In this document: positions 33,162 through 40,271 of the stretch, in pieces
Layout of the letters: every line of letters starts with the position of its first letter
Numbering within the stretch: the first letter of the stretch is position 1
NCBI GenBank assembly: GCA_900548815.1
Contig: URLR01000003.1
Location: forward strand, 6,357-70,356
Source of the DNA: an uncultured Collinsella sp.
Lineage (GTDB): Bacteria; Actinomycetota; Coriobacteriia; Coriobacteriales; Coriobacteriaceae
Direction of reading: 5' to 3'
DNA length: 64,000 nt
Notes under the pieces: model-generated
Databases searched by the model: none
Seen by the model: the letters and a program-made list of their open reading frames with translations, nothing else
Told to the model about the DNA's origin: nothing
Position numbers and translations under genes: made by a program

Positions 33162-33230
33162 AAGTTGCGGTGGAATACGGAGTGTTTTTGCCTTTAAGGT
33201 GCCAATTCAGTCCGTATTCCACCGCAACTT
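33162..33230. repeat. Foldback family D, copy 1
   Basis: AAGTTGCGGTGGAATACGGA (33162-33181) has a perfect 20-bp inverted partner at 33211-33230, with a 29-nt loop. A second copy is at 48567-48633 and a half-copy at 4264. Confidence 0.9.
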
Positions 33231-33282
33231 CGAGAATGGCCATTCGAGGTTGGCTGCCTTGGGCCTTGGATCGGACCGTTTG

Positions 33283-33440
33283 CCACGAAATGCGGCCATC
33301 TACTACGTTAAACCGGCCACCTTCGACCATCCCGGAATTTGCAAAAACAAAACCGCAGGTAGAAAGCTTGCCGATTTTCGAAAAAGCCGGCTATGGTTGA
33401 CCCTTGCGGCCTAAACGTAGTAGATGGGCCCTTTCTGTGG
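33283..33440. repeat. Foldback element F
   Basis: The arm CCACGAAATGCGGCCATCTA followed by CTACGTTA (33283-33310) returns inverted at 33412-33440 with a few mismatches, enclosing about 100 bp. No gene lies inside. Only one copy is seen in the window. Confidence 0.7.
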
Positions 33441-33462
33441 TGCGGCACCAAGCCGGTCATTT

Positions 33463-33540
33463 TGGGATCGGACTATTTTGACTACTCATTGGCTGCTCTG
33501 GCAATCGGGCTGCAAAAGTAGTCAAAAAAGCTCCGTCCCA
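33463..33540. repeat. Foldback element G
   Basis: TGGGATCGGACTATTTTGAC then TACT (33463-33486) pairs with 33517-33540 (AGTAGTCAAAAAAGCTCCGT then CCCA) with small mismatches. The loop is 30 nt, the same architecture as family D. Confidence 0.75.
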
Positions 33541-33551
33541 AATTAGCTACC

Positions 33552-33580
33552 TTGCTCTGGCGGGCGGGAGCGGGTAAGAT
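33552..33580 (+). promoter_or_regulatory. Promoter of the SRP RNA gene
   Basis: TTGCTC (33552-33557) and TAAGAT (33575-33580) are 17 bp apart and lie 7-8 bp before the start of the RNA stem. Confidence 0.65.
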
Positions 33581-33586
33581 ATACCG

Positions 33587-33708
33587 AGCGCCTAGCGCGT
33601 TCGATGGGTTCGGATGACGACATGTTCCGAATCTGGTCAGGTCCGGAAGGAAGCAGCCATAAGGAGCCTCTGTCGGGCATCCGAATCCATCGAGTGCGCA
33701 GGCGCTTT
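33587..33708 (+). ncRNA. ffs: Signal recognition particle RNA (4.5S type)
   Basis: The conserved domain IV core GGTCAGGTCCGGAAGGAAGC (33635-33654), continuing AGCC, is the hallmark of bacterial SRP RNA. The terminal stem GCGCCT/AGGCGC (33588 and 33700) and the TTCGGATG/CATCCGAA helix close a single long hairpin of about 120 nt, followed by TTTTT. It binds Ffh to target membrane proteins. Ends are estimated from the base of the stem. Confidence 0.95.
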
Positions 33709-33717
33709 TTGGTGCCG

Positions 33718-33824
33718 CGGCTACCCGCGAGTGCCGGCAGGGCGCTTGGTGTCTCGCTGGTCCTCGGCTTTGCCTGCGGGATCGCTCGACTACCAAGCGC
33801 CCTGCCGGCACTCGCGGGTAGCCG
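33718..33824. repeat. Foldback element H: perfect 33-bp inverted repeat behind ffs
   Basis: CGGCTACCCGCGAGTGCCGG, continuing to GCTTGGT (33718-33750), is perfectly inverted at 33792-33824 around a 41-nt loop. Pairing extends outward (TTTTTGGT/ACCAAAA) with a 4-nt bulge into the ffs T-run. No gene lies inside. Confidence 0.9.
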
Positions 33825-33957
33825 ACCAAAACCACCTGAAGGGTCACATTTATCTGAATAATTTAATCCCGTGTCTTTTGCTGCTCGTTGGCGTTGTCTG
33901 GAGCGCGGCGGCTACGTGGTTCAAGAGACGGCGGCATTGCCATCTGTTTTTTCAAGT

Positions 33958-34000
33958 AAAGAGGCTCGTTTCCCTAGGTTGGGGAAACGAGCCTCTTTTT
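33958..34000. terminator. Bidirectional terminator
   Basis: AAAGAGGCTCGTTTCCC pairs with GGGAAACGAGCCTCTTT and is followed by TT. It ends the minus-strand surface-protein gene and blocks plus-strand read-through from ffs. Confidence 0.88.
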
Positions 34001-34043
34001 GTCTCTGGGTTTGTGGATTGGCGGAGGTAGTATGTTCTGGCAG

Positions 34044-35057
34044 CTATTTTGAGTTCTTGATGCGGCGTGTGGCTGTGGCGGTTATTCCGAGGCCTGCGGT
34101 GGCGATTCCTGCGAGTGCGATTGCGCTCGGTGCTGTGTCGCCCGTGTTTGCGAGCTTGCCGGCGGTCGTATCTGCTTGCTTGCCGCTGCTCGAGTTCGCC
34201 TGCTTGGTGGAGCTTGGTAGGGCGTCTTTGCCGGTTGCAGGTGAGGCAACGGGCGGTGTCGCCTCGGCGGGTTGCGTTGAGCCGGAGGGAGGCACTGTCT
34301 CGGCGGGTTTCGTTATCTCGGGCGAGGTGGTCTTATCTGCCGCGGCCTTTGCCTCTTCGTATGCCTTGCAGGCGTCGTCATAGGCCGCTTGCGCCTTTTC
34401 CAAATCGCCGAGGAGCGCATTTCGCTTGGCAATGTCCTCGTCGATCTGGGCTTTAGCTTCCTCTGCCTCACTTTCGAAATACTGAACCTGTTTTTCCTGG
34501 CTTTCGAGCCGGCGTTGGTAGCGGTGAAGATCATCTTCACAAGATTCTTCTCGCCTTTCTGCCGACATGATCTCACTGCGCAACTGCTTAATATGCTCCT
34601 TAATAGCTGTGCTGGGCGCCTCGTCGCCGAGCTCCTTGAGTACCTTATCTAATTCTGCCTGAAGGCCGCTTGTCCGGTTGTGGGCCTCATCGTATTTGGC
34701 TTGGGCTGCATCGACGTTCGCTTGCATGGCGGGAAGGGGTTCCCTCCGTTTGGCGGCTTCCGCCACCACCATGTCGTAGAGTTCTTGAAATGCGGCAATG
34801 TCATCATCGATTTCCGCAAGTTTCTCGGGACTTGCGGCGTCTTTCGCGGCCTCGAGGTTTTTGAGCGCTTCCTGCATGGCTGCATACGCTCTTTCTTTTG
34901 CGGCGGCCGCATCTTCCGTCTGCAAGGCAACTGCACCGGTGGGGGAGCTGGTTTCTGCCGCGATCGCCGTTGCGGGGGCGATCCCCGCGACAAGTGCCGC
35001 GGAAAGGGCGATGCCCACAGTTGCTCGTCTTGCTCTTCTTGCGAGAATGACGTTCAT
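34044..35057 (-). CDS. Secreted coiled-coil protein with LANTG sorting signal
   Basis: A 337-residue surface protein. A signal peptide (MNVILARRARRATVGIALSA, cleavage near ATAIAAE) is followed by a heptad-rich coiled coil (about 45-245). A Pro/Ser/Thr linker (PAETVPPSGSTQPAEATPP) leads to LANTGD, a hydrophobic helix and the basic tail RRIKNSK, a sortase signal of the LAxTG type. It would be anchored to the cell wall. Repeats and enzymatic domains are not evident. A role as a stalk or adhesin is a guess. No sortase gene is in the window. Confidence 0.8.
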   Translation of the reverse strand: MNVILARRARRATVGIALSAALVAGIAPATAIAAETSSPTGAVALQTEDAAAAKERAYAAMQEALKNLEAAKDAASPEKLAEIDDDIAAFQELYDMVVAEAAKRREPLPAMQANVDAAQAKYDEAHNRTSGLQAELDKVLKELGDEAPSTAIKEHIKQLRSEIMSAERREESCEDDLHRYQRRLESQEKQVQYFESEAEEAKAQIDEDIAKRNALLGDLEKAQAAYDDACKAYEEAKAAADKTTSPEITKPAETVPPSGSTQPAEATPPVASPATGKDALPSSTKQANSSSGKQADTTAGKLANTGDTAPSAIALAGIATAGLGITATATRRIKNSK

Positions 35058-35272
35058 CTCGGCACCTCATTTCAAGGGTCGGCGACTAACTTGGTAGCAC
35101 TAATGTAAGTATATCAGGCGGTCGACCCGACACTGGCTGGGTGTGCGCGTGCCTTTCCGCTTCTTTGGAAACCGAATCCCATTAGAAATGACGAGTTGTT
35201 TACGCTTCTTTTGGGCTCACCGTACTATCATGATTCGAATTGAATGTGGATGATGATAGGGAGCGCCTTTTT

Positions 35273-37126
35273 ATGATTGAGCTGCTTAGGCGTTTTGGTG
35301 GTAAGTTTCGCCGGTATATGGTGATCGGCCCTGCGTGTAAGCTGATCGAAGTGATCTTTGACCTACTGACGCCGCTGGTGATTGCCCAGATGATCGACAA
35401 GGGCATTGGCTCGCACGACGTGAGCGCCGTTATCCACTACGGCATGCTACTTGCCGCCATGGCCGTGATCGGCATCTCGTTTACGCTCGTCTGCCAAAAG
35501 ATGGCGGCGCTCACCTCGCAGGGCATGGGCACCGATATCCGCGGTGCGCTCTACCAGCACATCAACAAGTTGAGCTATGCCGAACTCGACCGCTTTGGCA
35601 CGCCGTCGCTTATCACCCGCATCACCAACGACGTCAACCAGGTGCAGCTCGCTGTGGCGCTGGGCGTACGCATGCTCATCCGCTGGCCCTTCTTGGCGGT
35701 GGGCTCTATGTGCGCGGCCCTTGCCATCGACCTTAAGCTCGGCATGATCTTCTTGATCTGCACGCCCGCTATCGGCCTGGTGTTTTGGTTTGTCATGGCG
35801 CGCTGTATCCCGTACTACAGGCAGCTGCAGGCAAAGCTCGACCGCATTGCGCTCATTTGCCGTGAGGGCCTTTCGGGCGCCCGCGTGGTCCGCGCCTTTG
35901 TGCGCGAGGACCACGAGCGCGAGCGCTTTGCCCAAGCTGCCGATGACCAGGCCAATACCGCCATCGCGGTGGGCAAGCTCTCGTCGATCCTTAACCCCGT
36001 CACGTTTCTTGTGATGAACCTGGGCGTGTGCGCCATCCTGTGGGTGGGCGGCATACAGGTCAACGTGGGCGAGCTTACGCAAGGCCAGGTCATGGCGTTC
36101 GTCAACTACATGACGCAGACCCTCACCTCCATCGTGTACGTCGCCAATCTGGTCGTGGTCTTTACCAAGGCGAGCGCCAGCGCGTCGCGTATCAACGAGG
36201 TGCTCAACTGCGAGCCGAGCATCACCGACGAGGATAACGAGCCGGTCGCACTGCCCCAGGCACCCGCGACGGACGTCGACGCCCCGGTCTCCGCGCTGAG
36301 CTTGAGCCATACGAGCTTCTCCTTTGGCGCGGGCGCCGCCAACGCCGTCAATGACGTGACCCTGGAGCTGCCGCTGGGCAAAACGCTCGGCATTATCGGC
36401 GGCACGGGCAGCGGCAAGTCCACGCTCGTCTCGCTCATCCCGCGCCTGTACGATGCGAGCACCGGCAGCGTGAGCGTGATGGGCGCCGACGTGCGCACCT
36501 GGCCGCTCGATCAGCTGCGCCATGTGGTCGCGACCGTTCCGCAGCGCGCATCGCTGGTGAGCGGCACAATCCGCAGCAACCTGACCTGGCGTGACGAGTC
36601 GGCGACCGACGAGGAGCTCTGGGCAGCGCTCGATATGGCGCAAGCGAGCGAGTTCGTGCGCAACAAGCCGCAGGGGCTCGATGCCCCGGTCGAGGCGGGC
36701 GGTAAGAACTTCAGCGGTGGCCAACGCCAGCGCCTGACCATCGCGCGTGCCCTGGTGGGCTCGCCGCAGGTTCTGATCATGGACGACTCCGCGTCGGCGC
36801 TCGACTTTAAGACCGACGCGGCGCTTCGCCATGCCATTCGCGAGCGCAGCGTGCGCGGTGCCGTCGAGGGCGGGCTGCCGCTCACGACCGTCATCGTGAG
36901 CCAACGTGTCTCGACCGTGCGCGACGCCGATATGATCTGCGTACTTGACCACGGTTCGGTCGCGGGCCTGGGCGCGCACGATGAGCTCTACACGACCTGC
37001 CAGCTCTACCGCGAGATTTGCCAGTCGCAGCTTCGCCGCGAGGAGCTCGAGGGTCAGCAGGAGAGCACGACGCCCGCGTCCGCTCCGACCGCCCCCGCAT
37101 CCGTCTGCGCAAAGGAGGGCTGCTAA
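35273..37126 (+). CDS. ABC exporter, half-transporter with degenerate ATPase site
   Basis: A 617-residue membrane/ATPase fusion, homologous in plan to the gene at 21868. The NBD has Walker A GGTGSGKST, signature KNFSGGQRQRL and Walker B VLIMDDSASALDF, again with Asp in place of the catalytic Glu. An Ala/Pro/Ser tail follows. ATG 35273 follows AGGGAG. Its stop touches the next start, which encodes the catalytic half. No regulator is adjacent. Substrate unknown. Confidence 0.9.
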   Translation: MIELLRRFGGKFRRYMVIGPACKLIEVIFDLLTPLVIAQMIDKGIGSHDVSAVIHYGMLLAAMAVIGISFTLVCQKMAALTSQGMGTDIRGALYQHINKLSYAELDRFGTPSLITRITNDVNQVQLAVALGVRMLIRWPFLAVGSMCAALAIDLKLGMIFLICTPAIGLVFWFVMARCIPYYRQLQAKLDRIALICREGLSGARVVRAFVREDHERERFAQAADDQANTAIAVGKLSSILNPVTFLVMNLGVCAILWVGGIQVNVGELTQGQVMAFVNYMTQTLTSIVYVANLVVVFTKASASASRINEVLNCEPSITDEDNEPVALPQAPATDVDAPVSALSLSHTSFSFGAGAANAVNDVTLELPLGKTLGIIGGTGSGKSTLVSLIPRLYDASTGSVSVMGADVRTWPLDQLRHVVATVPQRASLVSGTIRSNLTWRDESATDEELWAALDMAQASEFVRNKPQGLDAPVEAGGKNFSGGQRQRLTIARALVGSPQVLIMDDSASALDFKTDAALRHAIRERSVRGAVEGGLPLTTVIVSQRVSTVRDADMICVLDHGSVAGLGAHDELYTTCQLYREICQSQLRREELEGQQESTTPASAPTAPASVCAKEGC

Positions 37127-38986
37127 ATGAATCCGTACACTTCCTCCGGTTCGGTCGCCACGATGACGGCCAACGTGTCCGGTAACGATAACCTCAACGA
37201 CCTGGGCGACGGTCCGCGCCAGCCCGGCGATCCCGAGCGCTATCCCGTGGGTGCGGTGACCCGCCGCCTGCTGGGCTATGTTCGCCCGCATCGCATTTCG
37301 TTTGTAGCGTCGTTTGTGAGTGCCGCCGTCTCGGTGATCTTGCAACTCTATACGCCCATTCTCATCGGCGAGGGCATCGACCTTATCGTCGCCGCCGGGC
37401 AGGTGGACTTCGACGCGCTGCTGCCGCTTGTTACCAAACTCGCGCTCGTCGTGGTGGGGGCCGCGGCCTTCCAGTGGCTACAGGGCTATTGCGTTAACCG
37501 CCTGTCCTACGAAACGGTGCGCGACATGCGCGTGGAGGCGAGCGATAAGCTCAGCCGTATGCCGCTCAGCTTTATCGACAGCCATGCCCACGGCGACCTT
37601 ATGAGCCGCGTAGTCAACGACGTCGATCAGGTGGGCGACGGTCTGCTGCAGGGCTTTACGCAGCTCTTCACCGGTGTTATCACCATCGTGGGCACGCTCG
37701 CGTTTATGCTCTCCATTAACCTGACCATGACGCTCGTGGTGGTACTCGTCACGCCGCTTTCCATTTTTGCAGCTGGTGCTATTGCCAAGCTTTCCAACAA
37801 AAGCTTTACGGCACAGCAGCGTATTCAAGGGCAGCTCGGCGGTCATATCGAGGAGTACGTAGGCGAGCAAAAGCTTGTCGACGCCTTTGCCTATGGTCCC
37901 AACGCTCAGCAGCGCTTCGATGCCCTCAATGCCGAGCTCTACACCGCGGGCGAGCGCGCGCAGTTTATGGGTTCGCTTTCCAATCCCGGTACGCGCTTTA
38001 TCAATAACATCATCTATGCCGTGGTCGCTGTGATCGGCTGCGTGGGCGTGATCACGGGCGTGCCCGCGGCGCTTACGGTGGGCGGCGTGCAGATCTTCCT
38101 GTCCTATGCCAACCAGTACACCAAGCCGTTCAACGAGGTCACCAACGTCATTACGCAGATCCAGACCGCGTACGCCTCGGCGCGCCGCATGTTTGCGCTG
38201 CTCGATGCGCGCGAGCAGGAGCCCGACGCGTCGGACGCTGTAGAGCTTACCGCCCCGCAGGGTGAGGTGACTTTTGAACACGTGGACTTTAGCTACGTGC
38301 CCGACCGCAAACTGCTGCAGGATATCTGCATCGAGGCTAAGCCCGGCATGCGCTTTGCCCTGGTCGGCCCCACGGGCTGCGGCAAGACGACGCTCATCAA
38401 CTTGCTGCTGCGGTTTTACGATATCGATGCCGGACGCATCATGGTCGATGGCCGGTCTTCGCGTGACTACACGCGCGCAAGCCTGCGCCGTGCCTTTGGC
38501 ATGGTGCTGCAGGACACTTGGCTGTTCGAGGGCACGGTGGCGGAAAACATCGCCTACGGCTGTCCTGACGCCACGCGCGAGCAGGTTATCGAAGCTGCCA
38601 AGCGCGCGCATGCGCACAAGTTTATCGTGCAGCTGCCAGGCGGCTACGATACGGTCATCGGCGAGGACGGCGGCACGTTTAGCCAGGGTCAAAAACAGCT
38701 GCTGTGCATCGCGCGCGTCATGCTCACCGACCCGGCTATCTTGCTGCTGGACGAGGCGACCTCGAGCATCGATACCCGCACCGAGCTGCAGGTGCAGGCG
38801 GCATTCGACGAGCTCATGGCCGGTCGCACAAGCTTTGTCGTGGCGCACCGCCTGAGCACCATCCGCAACGCCGACTGCATTCTGGTGATGCGCGACGGCC
38901 AGATTATCGAGCGCGGCACGCACGACGAGCTGCTGGCGGCAGACGGCTTCTATGCCGAGCTCTACCGCAGCCAGTTTGCCCAGTAG
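37127..38986 (+). CDS. ABC exporter, catalytic half-transporter
   Basis: A 619-residue partner of the preceding gene, starting immediately after its stop (TAAATG). Six membrane helices follow a 45-residue polar extension. The NBD has Walker A GPTGCGKTT, signature TFSQGQKQLL and Walker B ILLLDEATSSID, all intact. It resembles the gene at 23606, so the two pairs look like paralogous heterodimeric exporters. Likely exports drugs, lipids or peptides. Confidence 0.9.
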   Translation: MNPYTSSGSVATMTANVSGNDNLNDLGDGPRQPGDPERYPVGAVTRRLLGYVRPHRISFVASFVSAAVSVILQLYTPILIGEGIDLIVAAGQVDFDALLPLVTKLALVVVGAAAFQWLQGYCVNRLSYETVRDMRVEASDKLSRMPLSFIDSHAHGDLMSRVVNDVDQVGDGLLQGFTQLFTGVITIVGTLAFMLSINLTMTLVVVLVTPLSIFAAGAIAKLSNKSFTAQQRIQGQLGGHIEEYVGEQKLVDAFAYGPNAQQRFDALNAELYTAGERAQFMGSLSNPGTRFINNIIYAVVAVIGCVGVITGVPAALTVGGVQIFLSYANQYTKPFNEVTNVITQIQTAYASARRMFALLDAREQEPDASDAVELTAPQGEVTFEHVDFSYVPDRKLLQDICIEAKPGMRFALVGPTGCGKTTLINLLLRFYDIDAGRIMVDGRSSRDYTRASLRRAFGMVLQDTWLFEGTVAENIAYGCPDATREQVIEAAKRAHAHKFIVQLPGGYDTVIGEDGGTFSQGQKQLLCIARVMLTDPAILLLDEATSSIDTRTELQVQAAFDELMAGRTSFVVAHRLSTIRNADCILVMRDGQIIERGTHDELLAADGFYAELYRSQFAQ

Positions 38987-39097
38987 GGGCTACCGATTAG
39001 CGGCAGATGGTTTACATCTGCGTTGTTAGTACTAAGATATTCATCTAATAAATTGCATTAGTGGCTTTAGTTTTGGGGGAAACGAGGCAACGTGACT

Positions 39098-39649
39098 ATG
39101 ACGTGCTCTCTGGTGGTTAACAGCAAGAGCGGTAATACCAGGATGGTTTCGGGCGCGATCAAGCGCGCTCTGCAGGCTGCGGGCGTTGAGTTTGTCCATG
39201 CCGCGGCGTTGAGCGACGATGCGGATGCAGATCAGGTTGCGCTCGAGGCGCAGGGCGCCTGCGCGGCCGACACAGTGCTCGTCGGTTTTTGGTGCGACAA
39301 GGGCGCGTGCACGCCTTCGGTCGCGGCGTTGCTCTCCGCCTTGCACGGCAAGCGCGTCTTTCTGTTTGGCACCTGCGGTTTTGGGGCCGACCAGAGCTAT
39401 TATCAGCAGATTATCGATCGTGTGACCTCCAATTTGGCTGAGGATGCCGAGCTTGCGGGTTGGGCGATGTGCCAGGGCAAGATGGGCCCCGCGGTCAAGC
39501 AGCGCTACGAGGCCATGCTCGAGCAAGATCCCGACAACGCGCGCTATAAGATGCTGCTCGACAACTGGATTGCTGCGAAGGACCATCCCACCAAGGAAGA
39601 TCTGGATAACATGGCCGCAGCCGCCAAGAAGGCCGTACTGGGAGAGTAG
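39098..39649 (+). CDS. Flavodoxin-like protein
   Basis: A 183-residue protein with a flavodoxin fold: VNSKSGNTRMVSGAIKRAL is the FMN phosphate-binding loop, and GFWCDKGACTPSVAALLSAL and FLFGTCGFGAD line the isoalloxazine site. It matches the short flavodoxin family (flavodoxin_5-like) of anaerobes. GTG 39092 with closer GAGG spacing is an alternative start. It could carry electrons for an anaerobic reductase; no partner is adjacent. Confidence 0.8.
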   Translation: MTCSLVVNSKSGNTRMVSGAIKRALQAAGVEFVHAAALSDDADADQVALEAQGACAADTVLVGFWCDKGACTPSVAALLSALHGKRVFLFGTCGFGADQSYYQQIIDRVTSNLAEDAELAGWAMCQGKMGPAVKQRYEAMLEQDPDNARYKMLLDNWIAAKDHPTKEDLDNMAAAAKKAVLGE

Positions 39650-39692
39650 CTTCGCCGTCCGCGATCCTTCGTGCAAAACAATACAAATGTGA

Positions 39693-39719
39693 AAGCCTCG
39701 AAGTTCTCGAGGCTTTTTT
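39693..39719 (+). terminator. Intrinsic terminator after the flavodoxin gene
   Basis: AAGCCTCGA-AGT-TCTCGAGGCTT-like stem followed by TTTTTT. Confidence 0.9.
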
Positions 39720-39870
39720 CTTGACACTTGTGGGCACAACCGCTGCAAGCGTTTGGGGCGACTTTTTCCATCACCCCGATGACGAGGCCGTTCTGGACAA
39801 CACGCTCGCATATGTTCGCTGGATGTATTCAGAATGGGACGGGCTTTCCGGATGGATGGGGTTTCGGAAA

Positions 39871-40028
39871 GTGTGTCCCGGAATTCGCCTTTGGAGTGGG
39901 ATGCAGTTTCCGGTTGAGGGCTCTGGCGGAAACTGCGACCCGGAATTTGCGATCGGAGTGGGATGGAGTTTCCCAACGGGGCCGTAAGCGGAAGCTGCAT
40001 CCCACTCCGGACGTGAATTCTGGGACAC
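39871..40028. repeat. Foldback element J with two 62-bp tandem units
   Basis: CCCGGAATT recurs at 39877 and 39939, and GGAGTGGGATG at 39893 and 39955: two tandem units of 62 bp. Each unit holds an inverted pair (GGGATGCAGTTTCC with GGAAACTGCGACC type). The whole is also a palindrome with 40-bp arms (39871-39912 and 39989-40028). The 39720-40041 stretch has no convincing gene. Confidence 0.8.
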
Positions 40029-40041
40029 GGTTTCCGGATGC

Positions 40042-40065
40042 AAAAAGGCCACATGGTGTGGCCTT
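40042..40065 (-). terminator. Terminator of the LtaS-like gene
   Basis: On the minus strand AAGGCCACACCATGTGGCCT is followed by TTTTGC. It lies 200 bp beyond the stop, past foldback element I. Confidence 0.75.
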
Positions 40066-40121
40066 CAACTTATATATGTTCAGCAGGTGTCCCCATGACA
40101 AGCCGCGCTTCAACACCGAGG

Positions 40122-40252
40122 CGTCTGCCCGGCGATGCGGAACGTAAGGTTCATCGCGAGTTCCGCACGAGCCGGAGAGCACTTAATGTGCTCTCCGTGC
40201 GAGCAGGACTGTCCGAGCAGGGAACCTTACGTTCCGCGTCGCCGGGCAGACG
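40122..40252. repeat. Foldback element I
   Basis: CGTCTGCCCGGCGATGCGGA then ACGTAAGGTTC (40122-40152) pairs over 31 bases with 40222-40252, one wobble. Inside lies a second hairpin, GGAGAGCAC-TTAAT-GTGCTCTCC. It is in the 3' untranslated part of the LtaS-like gene. Confidence 0.85.
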
Positions 40253-40271
40253 AACCAGTTAAGACGCGCCG

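Noticed and set aside
33850..34030. Small membrane protein (IPCLLLLVGVVWSAAATWFKRR)
   Set aside because: No ATG, GTG or TTG start in frame with a ribosome site, and the frame runs through a clear terminator hairpin.
39720..39775. Minus-strand peptide with CSGCAHKC
   Set aside because: It reads across the flavodoxin terminator, has no ribosome site and no continuing domain.
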